From Eudromia elegans (taxonomy: Eukaryota; Chordata; Aves; Tinamiformes; Tinamidae), in NCBI GenBank assembly GCA_003342815.1, contig PTEX01000496.1, positions 66,429 to 130,428 of the forward strand: a stretch of 64,000 nucleotides of DNA, given 5' to 3'. A model generated the notes under the pieces. It saw only the letters and a list, made by a program, of their open reading frames with translations. It made no database searches and had not been told where the DNA came from. Below, piece after piece: positions 50,801 to 62,320 of the stretch. The first letter of the stretch is position 1; every line of letters starts with the position of its first letter. A program made the position numbers and the translations under genes.

Positions 50801-52495
50801 GTCTCTTCGACCTGATATGAATACATATCAATGTAGCCGGTAGGGGCTGATCGATGCATGTAAAACCATCCTCTGTGCAATATGGTTTTGTAGTTTAAAC
50901 CTGTGACAGCATTTGCAATCACTGAAAGGGGCTTTTAGTTTTTAAGGACTTCTCAGTTTTCTAAATTCTTCTCCATCCCAAAAGGAAAACCAAACAATCC
51001 AGTAGGAATTAACACTTATTTTGGTTATTTCCTTCTGTGGCTCAGAAAATAAACGTGGAATCTCTCTTCTTGCAGGGGTTGAACTTCAGTAGCAGGAAGT
51101 GAAAATGTTTCTAAAGAGAGAGTTTCAATACTCCAGTGAATGAAGGGTTGACTCTCTTGAGACACTGGGGTTCTGAACAGGAAGGGGGGAAATGAAACTG
51201 GGTTTCCTACATGTGGAAGATTAACTTGTGAGCTGTTGTGAGCGTGACCCCCAAGCACACCTGAGCTGTGCCTTAGAGTCAAGAACAGGCTGGTGTGGTG
51301 TGTCCTGCAGAACTGCAGGCTGCCTCTGAGGGCCTCAAGTACATGGTCAGAGCAGAGGCCGGGAGTCTATGGACGGTGCCTAGAGTGTCAAGCGACACTA
51401 AACCAGGGTAAAAATTCAGTGCCAGGAGACTGTACTGTGGATCACAGGAAGGAGAGCTAATCATGCAGAAAACATCTGAAAGGATGTGATTGATGATTTG
51501 CAAAGCATTTATAGACTGGTCATCACATAACGGCGTCCTCAGTTCAGCTAACGTGATAATCCTCTGCCTTTGGTCAAAGCAGAAACTAATGCCAGGTGCA
51601 CAAAGTGAGAATGTTCACCAACTCAAAATACATGAGCATAGTGCCGGTACACAGATGTATGAAATGATAGACTAAAATGTGCCTTAGGTCTGCATGTTTT
51701 GTTGGTGGTGGTAGTTTTTTCTTTCCTTTTTTTTTCCTCTGTTCCTGGTACATCCGTTATGCATCTTATACAAGGACTGCAGCTGTAGGAAGAATGAACA
51801 AATTAAGATGCTTGCGTCAATAATTATTTCAAGCCTAGCACTGCTGAACAATGCGCTTTTCTCAAAGAAGGAAAGGTACATATACAGAAGGTTAAAGCTG
51901 TGTGGCTTAGGCCAGTCTGGTTTAAAAGGAACCGAAAGGGAACAAAATACATGTTTTTATGTAATTAGCAGCCTAAAGCTTTTTCTCATTGTTCAATTTT
52001 CATGCTAGTAGCACATACAATATTTGCTTAAGGAAATGGAGTAACAGAACATTTCCTGAAGAGTTCAAGGTCACCAATTTGCTGTTAAATAGTGAAATTC
52101 TATATGCTTCTGCTTTTTGATATGTCTTAAATATGAGTTAAGAATGAGTTAACAGAGCTCTATTTGCTCTTGGTTGACACTAGTGTTTTAAATTCACTGT
52201 CATTGAAATACATGTGCTATGTGAGACCAAAATGTAAACTGTTTGTTGGCCTGTCTGCAGATATAAGCAGAGGTTGCCACTAAAGCAACCTCAACATTTG
52301 CTGCATTTGAGAGAATGTGTTATTACCCACAGGTCCAAAGCAGTGTTCAGGTGATTAGATCATACAGCAATATTCCAATATGATGTAGAGTTCCTGCTTT
52401 TTAGTATGTTGTGCTCTGCTATTAGAGATGCCCTCAAAGAGAACTATTTTTGTAATGCCTGCTATGGGTAACATTTTATCCAAGTCTTGTAATAT

Positions 52496-52513
52496 AAATA
52501 CAAATACAAATAC
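52496..52513. repeat. (AAATAC)3
   Basis: Three exact copies of the hexamer AAATAC. Short simple repeat. Confidence 0.9.
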
Positions 52514-54397
52514 AAAATAAGATGGTTCGATCTGTCTCACTTGGAAGGTTGTTATGAGCCCTAACACCTTAGACTAGTGTTCTGAGCTTTCAGCTTATAA
52601 TAGAACTCAGACTTAGGTGGATTTTCATACATTTGGTGTTTAATTACAACAATGAATATTACCTCTACAGTCAAATGTTTGAGTGTAATATGGTGCAGAT
52701 AAGTGTAAACTTTCAAAACAGTAGAATCTTCAGGTCCTCAGACTGATACCAAGTGCCTGTATATGCGTATATTTGGGAAGTCCTCTCTGGTCACTATAGA
52801 GATTCTGGTGAAAAGGTTGGGCCTTGTAACAGTCTCATTAGAGTCTCACGGCTTGTAAGAATCTCTGATGCTATTACGGTTACACCCGGGGGTTGGTTTC
52901 TAGAGGCACAACATCACGGGCATCATCCATTTTCTGTTCTTTATGCACTCCTCTTGAGCAGTTTTTAAAATCTTGAGCAGTCAAGCCACATGTGCTATAG
53001 TTGTCAGAAGGCATCCCCAGTAAACTACTGAGATAGAAATGAAAGTACTGTTGGCTTAAACCCAATATGAAAGTGATTCTTTATGGACAACTGACCTTTA
53101 TCATTATATGTGAGGAATTCTGTAATTAATAAATAATACAGAAGGATTAATAAGAATTATTTATAAGAAATAATTAATAATTCCTGCCTATGCTGTACAA
53201 ACAAACTTGCCAGTGCTCCCTCTGGAAATGTTTATTAGTATAGACATGTCTAATATATCATTAAGGTGTTTCCTTAGGTGATTGATTAAATGAATTATTT
53301 ATTTATTGGGCAAAGGATGAGGTAGGTAAGAATAAAGAGAAATAGACAAAAAGCAAAGAGAAATAGATTTTCTACTGGGAGACATATTAGTGAAACAAGT
53401 GAACACTTTTTTTTTCCAGATAAAATCAGTATTCGTTCCATATACCAGAGTGAGTGCATCATGTAGAGCATGTGGGGCTGAAGGTCAAGGCCAGTCTGTT
53501 TGCTTCATTTTTCAGTGACCCATTATCTCCTTGTGCTAGCTGGAGTCATTACTACCTCCAAAGAGGAAAACAAAAGGAAAGAGAGAAGTGGCAGCAAGAA
53601 GAGGTTGTGTAGAGTATGGTAGTTATCATTGTAATGTGCACACATAACCATCATCAAACGCAAAAACACTGAATAAGCCAATTAGTCGCTCTAGTAGCAG
53701 TGAAGTAATTAAAATGAATAGACATGTCTACACCATAAGCTGCAGATAGAATAGGAAGAGAGATGGGCTTTCTTCCCTCTTCACCCCTTTGTCACCCAAA
53801 TAGTCTAGAATTTCTCAGCCTGTTGAGCTTAGCAGAATTCCTCTTGATCACTGCTGTTGCACTTGTCATTTGTCTCTGCTTTTTCTAAATTGGAAACAGT
53901 TCTGTATTAGACAAAAAGGTACCTATTTGTGTCCTGAGGAGTCCTTGTGCTCTGCCCATCAAGCTTTCTCTCTACAGTAGTTGATTCCATATGGATGGGT
54001 TACTATAATTATATCTGCAGATGCTGGATCCACTTATAATACACAGCAACCAAAGCTGTTGTTTTCCCGGACAAATGCAGAAAAGCTACAGACCAAAGCC
54101 AGCTATTAATCCGGCCTATTAGTACGTGGGTAGAATGGCTGATATAGTGCTTTTTTCTCCCAAATTCTCTATTTGTTTCTAGACTCTTTTTCTGTATAGA
54201 TCATGTATATAGAAGTTCCCTTCTCCAAAAAGGGCAAACCTAGTGCTCTAACCTGAAGAAGAATAGACTGTGCAGCCAAATTACTAAGTGCACGTTAATG
54301 TTAATTGTATGCTTTGCTGGTGGGCAGTAATATTAAATAATAAACCTTGATGGGTCTTCCTTGTAATGCCATGCTTGTCTTTCCAGAACTAGTTTTC

Positions 54398-54459
54398 ATA
54401 TCTATATATCTATATATATCTATATATCTATATATATAAAATATAATATAATATATATT
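54398..54459. repeat. AT-rich (TATATC)n-type microsatellite
   Basis: Alternating TATATC and TATATATC units pass into AAATATAATATAATATATAT. It is almost pure AT with periodic C, slippage-prone and easily unwound. Confidence 0.9.
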
Positions 54460-55239
54460 CCTTTTCCTTCTGTAGGCTTTGCCCCCTTTTTGTACTTCCA
54501 TCTGAAGATTCTTCTTTTTCTAATAGGAAGAGATTTTACTGAAAATGTATATATATGATGCTGTTACACCAGATACTCCCATTCCCTTACCCTCACTGTC
54601 TGGTTATTGTACATATGAAATATTTTTGTGAACACCTCCATTTATAATCTTGCATAGTTAAATTCACTGAAGTAGAAATCAAGTCTACGGAGAGTTTTTA
54701 CTTGAGTTATCATTGTGAAAGGTCTCCGCCACGATTGCAGGTTATACAAGCTACAAATTTAAACTCTTCTTTTGTGAAAGAGTATTTAAATTCCTTGCTT
54801 CTGACTCTATGGTTTAAAAAGCATAATGCAGCCAGAAGCGTGAAATATTAAGCATATCCTTTTATGTACTTTGAATTTATGGGCACTTTAAAGACTGCCT
54901 CCTGTATTGTCTGCTTTGTTTCACTTCAGAAATGTAGAAATGTCTTGAACTGTGAGCAAAAAAAAAGGAAGTGACAGCATTTTTGGGTGGGCACTTCAGA
55001 GTTGTGCACTTTGCAGTTATACGATAGGGCTGTCTCTGCTGCCGTGAATGCAAAATTAGCTTGTTGATACGTGCTGCTGCAGACAGAGGAACAGCTGTCG
55101 TAATCCTGCTTTATTTAAATGAAATCTCCAAGAAGACGTTTTCTGGCAGCACGCGAGGAATGAATACAGTATCAAACGCCCACTGCCCTGCCACCAGAGC
55201 TCGCTTAGGTGCCAGCTGTGCCCTGCCGATACAGGCTCG

Positions 55240-55261
55240 AGTAGGGGGTCAAACCCCTACT
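55240..55261. other. Hairpin with 8-bp G/C-rich stem
   Basis: AGTAGGGG, a 6-nt loop (GTCAAA), then CCCCTACT. No T run follows, and bacterial-type terminators are not expected here. An RNA hairpin or a chance inverted repeat are both possible. Confidence 0.7.
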
Positions 55262-56432
55262 AGGAGATCTGGGAGGTCCCTGCACTCAGCACCCGCTGGT
55301 GCTGCTTGTGGGGCAGCGTGGAGGGTGATGCCTGTGCCACCCTTGGAGACAGTGCAGTTGAGGGAGGCCCAGAGGGAGCTCTGAGTGGGTTTTAAAAGGG
55401 AGAGGTTTCCTTACCTTGGGCTTATGTGTGTGTGTTTTTTCTTCCTTTACTTGCTCTGATGTATATAGCTCTGCTAAACTCAGGTTTTCTAGCTTTTTTT
55501 TTTCATAGACAAGAAGTTTGTGAACTCAACTGAGAACAGGAAATCGTAGCAGAAGATGGGAATGCCGCCCTGGGGTCACAGGGGAAAGCACAGAGAAGTT
55601 AAGCACATATTTCTGAGAGGAAAAGGCGATGATTTTTAAAAAAAACTCTGCAAGTCTTTTGTGCTAGGGATGTGAGAACAGGTAAGTGACCCTGAGCTGG
55701 ATGACACAGTGAGGGAAGGCTCCTCATGGGGACGGTGCCCTTTCCCCATCTCACTCTATTATTGTCACTGTGTACAGGCTGGGAAAGCAGGTTTCTGATG
55801 CTAGTCCTCCTTCGCCCTCCCCGCTTCACTTAAGTGATGTTTTTGAGGCACTTAGTTGCAGTAAAACAAACAAACAAAAATCTTCTGCTTCAAGCATTCA
55901 AACTTTTCAGCGTGATATTGGGGATGTTTATTCAGTTTCTGTGCAGGCAGATGCTTTAAAGATGAAACGCCGTGACTGAATTTCAGGCAGAAGAGGTGGG
56001 AGGAGACAGAGCTAATTTAATGTGGTGGATGATTGATGCCTGTATGTCAATTTTTGTTAACCTTCTTTTGAAATCCTTGACATAAGCCTGCTTTTCCCCC
56101 ACCCTGGCAGCAAGTATAAATAGAAAGACAACAAAACAGTCCTTTCCCTTTAATTCTCAATACTCAAAAGCAGTTAAGCAAACTCTGTTATTATGGAGTG
56201 TCCTCCACAGGCTAGTGAAAAAATACAGCTTCTAGTGGTGGTCTTACCACTTTAAGACAATCAAGATGCTATAACAGAGCTACCCACTTACAGCTAAAAT
56301 GTATGAAATACAAAAAAGGAAAAGTCACCTACAGGTAGATCTTAGATACATTGCTCAAAAACCTACTCTTTCCTTATTAGAAAGTCATTCACTGAAAGGG
56401 AGAGAGCTAAATATGATTTGTTGCAGTTTAGC

Positions 56433-56440
56433 TATAAAAG
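56433..56440 (+). promoter_or_regulatory. TATA-box match
   Basis: TATAAAAG is an ideal TATA box on the plus strand, about 80 bp left of the CpG island. If used, transcription would start near 56463-56470 and run through the island. A TATA octamer alone is common in AT-rich DNA. Its position next to the only island in the window raises its interest. Confidence 0.3.
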
Positions 56441-56683
56441 CCATGTTTAAAAGGAAACAGAGTTGAGAGCCCAAATGCACAGCACTGTTATTCAGAAGTA
56501 GCTATAGAGCAGCGAGTTTCATCGGGAAGGTGCTGTTTAGTTGGACGCAAATCAGCAAACATTCAGCCGAAGTGCGAATAAACAGAGCGCGCATGAGACG
56601 CGGTGCTGCCTGCACAGACGAAATGCGAGAATAAAGAACCTCCCGACGTCCGCGGCAGCCTTAGAGGACAGCGCGAGCAGCAG

Positions 56684-56702
56684 GATTTGCAACCGATTTG
56701 CA
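56684..56702 (+). promoter_or_regulatory. Paired octamer-like boxes one helical turn apart
   Basis: GATTTGCA occurs twice with an 11-bp repeat distance. Each differs by one base from ATTTGCAT, the POU-factor (OCT/BRN) octamer. The helical spacing would place both on the same face of DNA. It lies inside the CpG island. The match is by eye and binding is not shown. Confidence 0.35.
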
Positions 56703-56793
56703 GATGCACTCTCTTCGGGCGGGGAGAGCGCTCATTAAATGCAGGATGCTTCGGGGGCTCGCGCGCGCACGCCGAGGCATGGGCTCGCGAGCC

Positions 56794-56808
56794 TGACGTA
56801 TCAGATAA
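56794..56808 (+). promoter_or_regulatory. CRE half site abutting a palindromic GATA site
   Basis: TGACGTA (CREB/ATF-like) runs directly into TATCAGATAA, the back-to-back GATA arrangement (ATCAGATA) that can engage both zinc fingers of a GATA factor. It lies at the right edge of the CpG island. It suggests tissue-restricted regulation but is only a motif match. Confidence 0.35.
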
Positions 56809-56840
56809 AGTCAGAGCGGTTACCACACCGACGGGGTAGC

Positions 56841-57450
56841 AGCTGCATAATAAATGATGGAGAGAATCATGTTAGGCATGCCCACCTAACCGAACTTGAA
56901 TCATGCGAAAGGGGAGCTGCTGGAATTCAAATAGACTTTCTGGTTCCCAGCAGTCGGCAGTAATAGAATGCTTTCAGGAAGATGACAGATGCAGGGAAAA
57001 GATGCTGTTTTGCACTATCTTGATTTGTTACGGCAGCCAACTTATTGGCACGATGGAGTGACAAGAAAAGCAGCTGGCATGGAAGGTAGGATTATCAAAG
57101 CTCTTGCATCGTTATGAATGTAATTAGAAAGTGACCATGACAAAGCATATGTTAGAACGAGCTGCAGCTGATGGCAGAGGATTTGTTGCTGAGGTCTTGA
57201 AACTCCGTGAGCAGCGTTCCTGTGGCAAAATGGATTTTGCAGTTTCATTTGTGCTTGTGTTCCCTTGCTTCGTTCTCTTATGCTCGGAGCTCTGAGAGTC
57301 CCTTGCCTGAACGAGAGTGTTGTGCTAGGATGAGGCTGAAGAATAAAGTCTTTTCTAAGTCTGTGAAGCCTCAGGTAGATAGAAGCAAACAATGTGAAGC
57401 AGAGCCCTGGCAAAGGGCTCTGTATGATTTACTAGCAAGCTCTGATTGAT
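56841..57450. other. Unique sequence downstream of the CpG island, possible conserved regulatory DNA
   Basis: No repeat or low-complexity sequence is visible, which is unusual locally, and developmental-type motifs are dense. They include CATAATAAATGATGG (homeodomain/PBX-like), GCCAACTTATTGGC (inverted NFI/CCAAT-like pair, 57036-57049), TGTAATTAGA, and an E-box run GCTGCAGCTGATGG. Frames of 123 codons (minus, 57042-57413) and 80 codons (plus, from a GTG, 57207-57449) overlap each other and are probably chance. It could be a conserved noncoding element or the transcribed part of a promoter-proximal exon. Confidence 0.35.
56989..57085 (+). CDS. Speculative first coding exon
   Basis: An ATG at 56989 opens 32 codons that end in splice phase 1 at a fair donor (GAAG followed by GTAGGA, 57086). 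Phase 1 is the phase needed to join the mini-exons at 63478 and 63890. The peptide begins MQGKDAVLHY and contains LDLLRQPTYWHDG. I recognise no domain, signal peptide or membrane segment. Against it, the start context is weak (C at -3 and C at +4), many upstream ATGs would lie in a leader running from the TATA match, and a frame this short is open by chance fairly often. I list it only because of phase, strand and position next to the CpG island. Confidence 0.12.
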
Positions 57451-59099
57451 GTATTGGCATATTCAGGAATCCAACAGAAATGAAGATGCATGTATTGAAT
57501 GTTTTGATATAATGAAAAGATATTACTGCAGGTTTCTGCTTTACAGTTACTCTGACAGGTTTTATTCCCCATCAGTTTTTAGCTCTTGACATTTATTCGG
57601 TTGTTCGGTATTATATAAAGAAAATACATCAATATCTCCTGCAGGGCTTTTCAACAACTCTGGCATCTGTTTCAGCTATTGAACTGTATTCACGATTTGC
57701 CAACTTGATGTCTACCCAGCTGGTCCATCATTTCTCGCTTGATTACTGCTCTTAATTTCTCTGTATCAGCTTGTTTCAGATAGGATTTTGAAGGCTGTTA
57801 ATGAGAAATGGCAGTAAATGCTAAATCATTAATAACTGGCATATTCTCTTATTTTTGAAACATCAAAGAGTATTTTTGCATGCATTTTATTAAATTCATA
57901 GTCTCTATTTGCAGTGAGGTTTTCATATAGTCATCGTATTTCAGCCATGAATACTTTAAACCCGAGAAGTCATGAGTTTAACTTTTGATTAACTCTTTTA
58001 AGAAAGTTTGAGATCATTTAGAGGTTCTTACTTTGGTCTAGGCATCATTTTTAATACATGTTCCTTCCTTCTACCCATACCTCCCCCTGCTCTGCACCCA
58101 GGCTCCCTAACATGCAAACTCCCTCTGTGTCACGGTGAGCGATCATTAAGGGTGTTTCGGTATATTGAAGTATATTTTATCACCACTAGGGTGAAACTGC
58201 TCGGCAGCCCTGATACAGGTGATGTGAACAGGTTTAAAGCAGATGTGAGCTGCGTCCAACTGGGTTGGTCTGGGTCTGCGAAGGAGAAGCGCCGCTCCGG
58301 GAGAGTAAGGCAGAGGCTGGTTTTCCTTCCCCTCCTGAGGCACGACAGGCATTCCAACACGGAGTGACAGCCCCCAGGACACCATCACTGCCTTGGATTG
58401 TTTTACAGTGCAACGGGCTTGCTCTAGACTCCTGTCTTGACTAGGTATCTCTTTTCTTTTTCCAAGATGATATTCAAAAGATATGCTGTCCTACTAGGTA
58501 TTCACTTTTCTAACTTTATTTTTAAATTACTTTGGCTGTAAGCTATGCAGTCTTGTCAAAAGAGGATCAGGCTGTTAAACACTAAATGTTGCTGGCTAGA
58601 GCTATAACAGTTTTAAAAAGATAGATGTTTCTAGACATACAGCATTGAAATAGCCTTTAAAAAGTTTGAAGAGAAAGATCAGTAAAACTACCACACTGTT
58701 AGGCAATTGGAGCATTTTTCTGCTTTGATCGCCTCTGGGAGGCATTTTAAAATATTTTATAACTGCTGGGAGGGGAGAAGTACATATTAATGGACAAAAT
58801 CACTATCAGGTTTGTATATTCACAAAGAGTTCTGTAATTCTGATGATAAAATCTGCTGTTGTGCTATTTCAGAGAAGTTCTGCTAGGTTTAAAGGTAATT
58901 CGTCCTTCTTGTGATTATCAAACCGTAGAGAGAATAACTCATACAAGCAGCTTAAATGCCATTCACCTTTTCAGGATAGCAGTAAAACTGTTCTATAATG
59001 GATGTGTTATATTTAGACTTCTGAAGCTGTTGGTTGCTCTTTCTCACAAGGCTGCTGCCTGCCTAGCATCAGGAGGTAATCATTTAAAATAATATTTTG

Positions 59100-59345
59100 C
59101 TTGTGATGACAATATCATCATTGCATGCCATCTGTGGCCACCATCCAGCTGAAAAGTGATTTTATAGTTTGCTTACGTTTTGTCAATAGCAGTTGATTTT
59201 AGCTTTTTGGCTCGCTGATGAATTAAGAAGACACTAGGTGGAGCTAGCTGTTGATTATAAATAGAGATACAGTAATACAGGCCTGTCTAATGAGCAAGCC
59301 CATATATGTAATGATTATTATAAAATATAGCAATAAAAAAGAAGC
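59100..59345. promoter_or_regulatory. Possible noncoding regulatory element
   Basis: Repeat-free AT-rich unique DNA with clustered motifs. They are a MEF2-type word (TTATAAATAG, 59255-59264, fitting YTAWWWWTAR on the other strand), a near-CTCF core (CACTAGGTGGAGC, 59232-59244, one key mismatch) and several TAAT/ATTA homeodomain cores. This texture is typical of vertebrate conserved noncoding elements, but conservation cannot be tested here. Confidence 0.25.
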
Positions 59346-61148
59346 AAAGCATGGAGCTGGACCTTGAAAATTAAATTCTAGGTCTGATGGGGGTTAAAGG
59401 AAACAACTTCACCATTTCTTTTTCCTGTGTTATTTTACATCAAAGATGATAATAACTAAAGCATCTATATTCAATAAAGATGGCTGGGAAACAGAAGAAG
59501 GGAAATTAAGGATAAAAAGAGAGAGGCAGCAGTGGGAGCCAACAGATGTTCCCACTGCAGAAATACCTGCAGAAATCTAATTGTGTATCTGTCTCATATC
59601 AGTCTGTTGCATGTACATTTTCTCTTCCTAACCTATGAATCCCTCTTTCTGTCTTCCTGATTTGATCTATATAGCTGACAACTGTCACTTTATAGTTATA
59701 TATGGGACCAGTGTTTTAAAATATATGCAAAGAGTTGCTTATGCAAGATATATGCTAAGAGTTACATACTGATAGGAGTGTAAGTTGGTTATTAGCACTC
59801 CTTCACATCATTTTGGTCATTTAACCTCAGTAGAGAATAGATATTTTGTAGGCCTCAGCAGTGTGACAGCACAAGAAAAGTACATTCTTCTGCCTATAGA
59901 TTTGGGGATGTGGTACATATATTAATTCAATAAAGAAGAGAGAGAAATCAGGACATATGCTACAGGAACTGAGTAAAAGAATTAAAAATGGAAAATATAC
60001 AAGTATGATAGGAGTACAGGAAAAGTGACAGTCTGAAACAGAGATTAAGAATGTGAGCTGGAGCAGTCTTGTAAAGCACAGTAATTTTGAAGAATGTCTT
60101 TAAAGTGAAGCATTTGCAAGTTCGGCCGATGTCTAGTTCTTAGTGCAGTAAAAGGGAGCTGGAGTAGTGAGGTACCCAAGCCAGTGAGGAAAGGTTGCCC
60201 ACGGTGGAAATAACAGATGCTTGACACTTCAGAAGTACTGAAATTAAGTGCAGTTAGTGGAAAAATTAGCTTTTTTGGACATTGTCCACAGAAATAGGAA
60301 ATTTTAGTATTGATATGGGAGTTGGAGCGGTCCAGAAAAGGTAACAGTGCTAGAAAAAAACAGGTTGTACTGGGCCTATTGCATATCCCACGAGTCTTAT
60401 AAGAAAGCTGTGGTTTTTGGTCAACCCGAAGAGAGCTTTTGGTTCTGAGCTGCGTGACTGATGGAGCACAGCCACGTTTTTGAAATATGCTAAGGTGTCA
60501 TTACGTTCACGTCTGTTTCCTGTTCAACTTTTTTCCCTCCAAAACCTTGTGTTCTGAATGAGCTCATCATGGAACTCGCCTCAAATGCTGTAAATCTTCA
60601 TCCTGACAGCAGGATCACATGAGTAATGCAACGACTCTTCAGCTTTCTGTGTGCTGTTCAGCTGCCGTTTCACTCAGGTTCTTTCTAAAAATTTTGTTTT
60701 AGAAATACATTAATAGGAAGAGTCTGACCATCTCAGGCAGGGATGATGAGAAGCTAAGCCAAGAGAGGAAGAGACGTGATCCTCAGTCTCTCTTTCATTA
60801 AAATCTAATTACGTACCGGAGCAAGGAGGAGAGCAGTAGAAGGAAAAATGACAAGGGAAGTGAGGAATGGAGGGGCCTCAGGTGTTCCAAAATGAAGTCC
60901 TGAGACACTGTGTGAAGAGACAAGACAGATAGTCACTTGATGAATGGAGTATCATCACCTTGCAGAACATACATGAGGAATGTCACATGACAGTCAAGCT
61001 TGTCTGTGGTCCAAGAGATATTACTGAGCGTGTGGTTTTGCTGTGCCGAGCAGCTTTCCACAAAGAGATGTCATGGCTAATCAAAATTAGTTAATAAATT
61101 TTTTTTAGCGGGACAGAAGGATGTATTCTTGTCCTTATATAGCCAGAG

Positions 61149-61151
<3 letters not shown>

Positions 61152-61202
<51 letters not shown>
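61152..61202. repeat. (ATT)17 microsatellite
   Basis: A perfect 51-bp run of 17 ATT units ending at GTTAG. It is very likely length-polymorphic. Confidence 0.98.
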
Positions 61203-62280
61203 GTTAGTTAACAGGATTAAAATTGCTAACAATTTAGGAGTTCGGTTTTGCTAAAGAACATCCTTTCTCATCTTTCCCAGACTAGAGTTATTCATTTCAC
61301 TGAGGATTATACCCCTTATTCCAGAAATCATGTAGTTTAACCTTCACAGGAAGTGCTGAGGCTCCCGGAAGCTGCCGACAGTAACTAAGCACCATGTTAG
61401 GTTTCCACATGATGCTGGAAAGACTCACCCACCTGAATGAGCTCGATCCGTAAGGACGTGCAGAGGAAAGTGTGAGGATTTTTTGATGGTTGATATTTTC
61501 TTGCTCCCTGCTCTCACTTCAGTGAAATCATGAAGTACTCAAAGCAGAAAACTACTGTATTTGAATTGGAAATAACATGAAAGCTCTCAGTTTGCTTCTA
61601 TGCTGCGTGTCTTGGTGCGTGGGTATCTTTACTATTACTTGACAAGCAGGCTTGCAGCTCCTCACTCACTGTTAGTGCCACTGGCTCCAAACTGTCCAAG
61701 TGCTATGCCACAGACCTGGGGCTGGGGGTGTTGTGAAGGAAGCCTTGGTGACGTCCTTGCAGAGATGTCCTGGAACTGATTAACAGACCTGGCCCAGTCA
61801 TGAAAAGGTGAAAGGTGTCATCAAAAAAGAGGATTCTACTGGAAACTGGAAAGCCGGCAAGCAGTAATAATAGTTTTGTTTGGATCTTTTTTTTTTTGGA
61901 TTTTTCCTTTATGATCTGAACATCCATGCATAAGTGTGTCGAGTGTATCTGTTCATTAAATTCAAAGCAGAACCTTCCACACGCACTCCTGTACTTTAGT
62001 TTCTGTTATCTAGACTAGACCTTGGTAAGAAAAGTAAGAGAAGCTTAGGCTTTTAGTGCTTGTTATTTATATCCTTCAGTTTCCTAGCTTGGTGTTTTAC
62101 CTTACAACCACTGTTCTTTACAAGGTGTTCATTTGCATATCCCTAAAGACATTGCACATAGCTGCAACCAATGCTTTGCTGGCTTCATGATTCAAAAACA
62201 CCACATGCTGAAATGGGCCAAGAGGAGCTTTTGGTTTTGCCCAGTGCTTACAAAAACTTTTTCCTTTTGTTTCTCTGCAT

Positions 62281-62320
62281 CCTTTTCCTTCCCTTTCCTT
62301 CCCTTCCCTTTCCTTTCCTC
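62281..62320. repeat. CCTTT/CCCTT pyrimidine tract
   Basis: Forty bases of pure pyrimidine in 4-6 bp C/T units, followed about 40 bp later by an A14 purine run (62361-62374). The pairing of a polypyrimidine and a purine stretch could favour unusual DNA structure. It is otherwise a simple repeat. Confidence 0.85.

Larger units (their letters stand above)
50801..56432. other. Gene-free stretch, GC-richer toward the right
   Basis: No recognisable gene. Small simple repeats at 52496-52513 and 54398-54459 are listed separately. From about 55.15 kb the sequence becomes GC-richer and CpGs more frequent, with a 107-codon plus-strand frame (55061-55384) of unrecognised composition, an 8-bp hairpin at 55240-55261, and a perfect plus-strand donor word (CAG followed by GTAAGT) at 55679-55687. 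The GC rise seems to lead into the CpG island at 56521. Confidence 0.6.
56521..56840. promoter_or_regulatory. Compact CpG island, candidate promoter
   Basis: Hand counting gives about 58% GC over 56521-56820 and about 33 CpG in the 320 bp, an observed/expected ratio of roughly 1.2. The flanks and most of the window are CpG-poor. Such a density survives only where the germline DNA is unmethylated, so this is probably a promoter or a strong developmental enhancer. It holds ATAAACA (FOX-like, 56578-56584), a REST-like half site GGACAGCGC (56666-56674), paired GATTTGCA boxes and a CRE-GATA composite. A TATA match lies just upstream on the plus strand. The direction of transcription and any linked gene are not proven. 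It meets the 55% GC criterion but is shorter than the 500 bp often demanded. Confidence 0.65.

Noticed and set aside
55061-55384. 107-codon plus-strand frame
   Set aside because: Unrecognised composition with no domain. It occupies a GC-rich segment where chance frames are long.
56666-56674. REST/NRSF element
   Set aside because: Only the right half (GGACAGCGC) matches. The left half is absent at both canonical and expanded spacing.
57230-57295. Short ATG frame of 21 codons resembling a signal peptide (MDFAVSFVLVFPCF...)
   Set aside because: It stops at once after the hydrophobic run and no usable donor precedes the stop. T-rich DNA readily yields such hydrophobic peptides.
57042-57413. 123-codon minus-strand frame beside the CpG island
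   Set aside because: It overlaps an 80-codon plus-strand frame, has no recognisable domain, and lies in a segment better explained as regulatory or untranslated DNA.
61152-61202. Possible coding Asn/Ile/Tyr-type trinucleotide repeat
   Set aside because: No surrounding reading frame or gene. It is an ordinary microsatellite.
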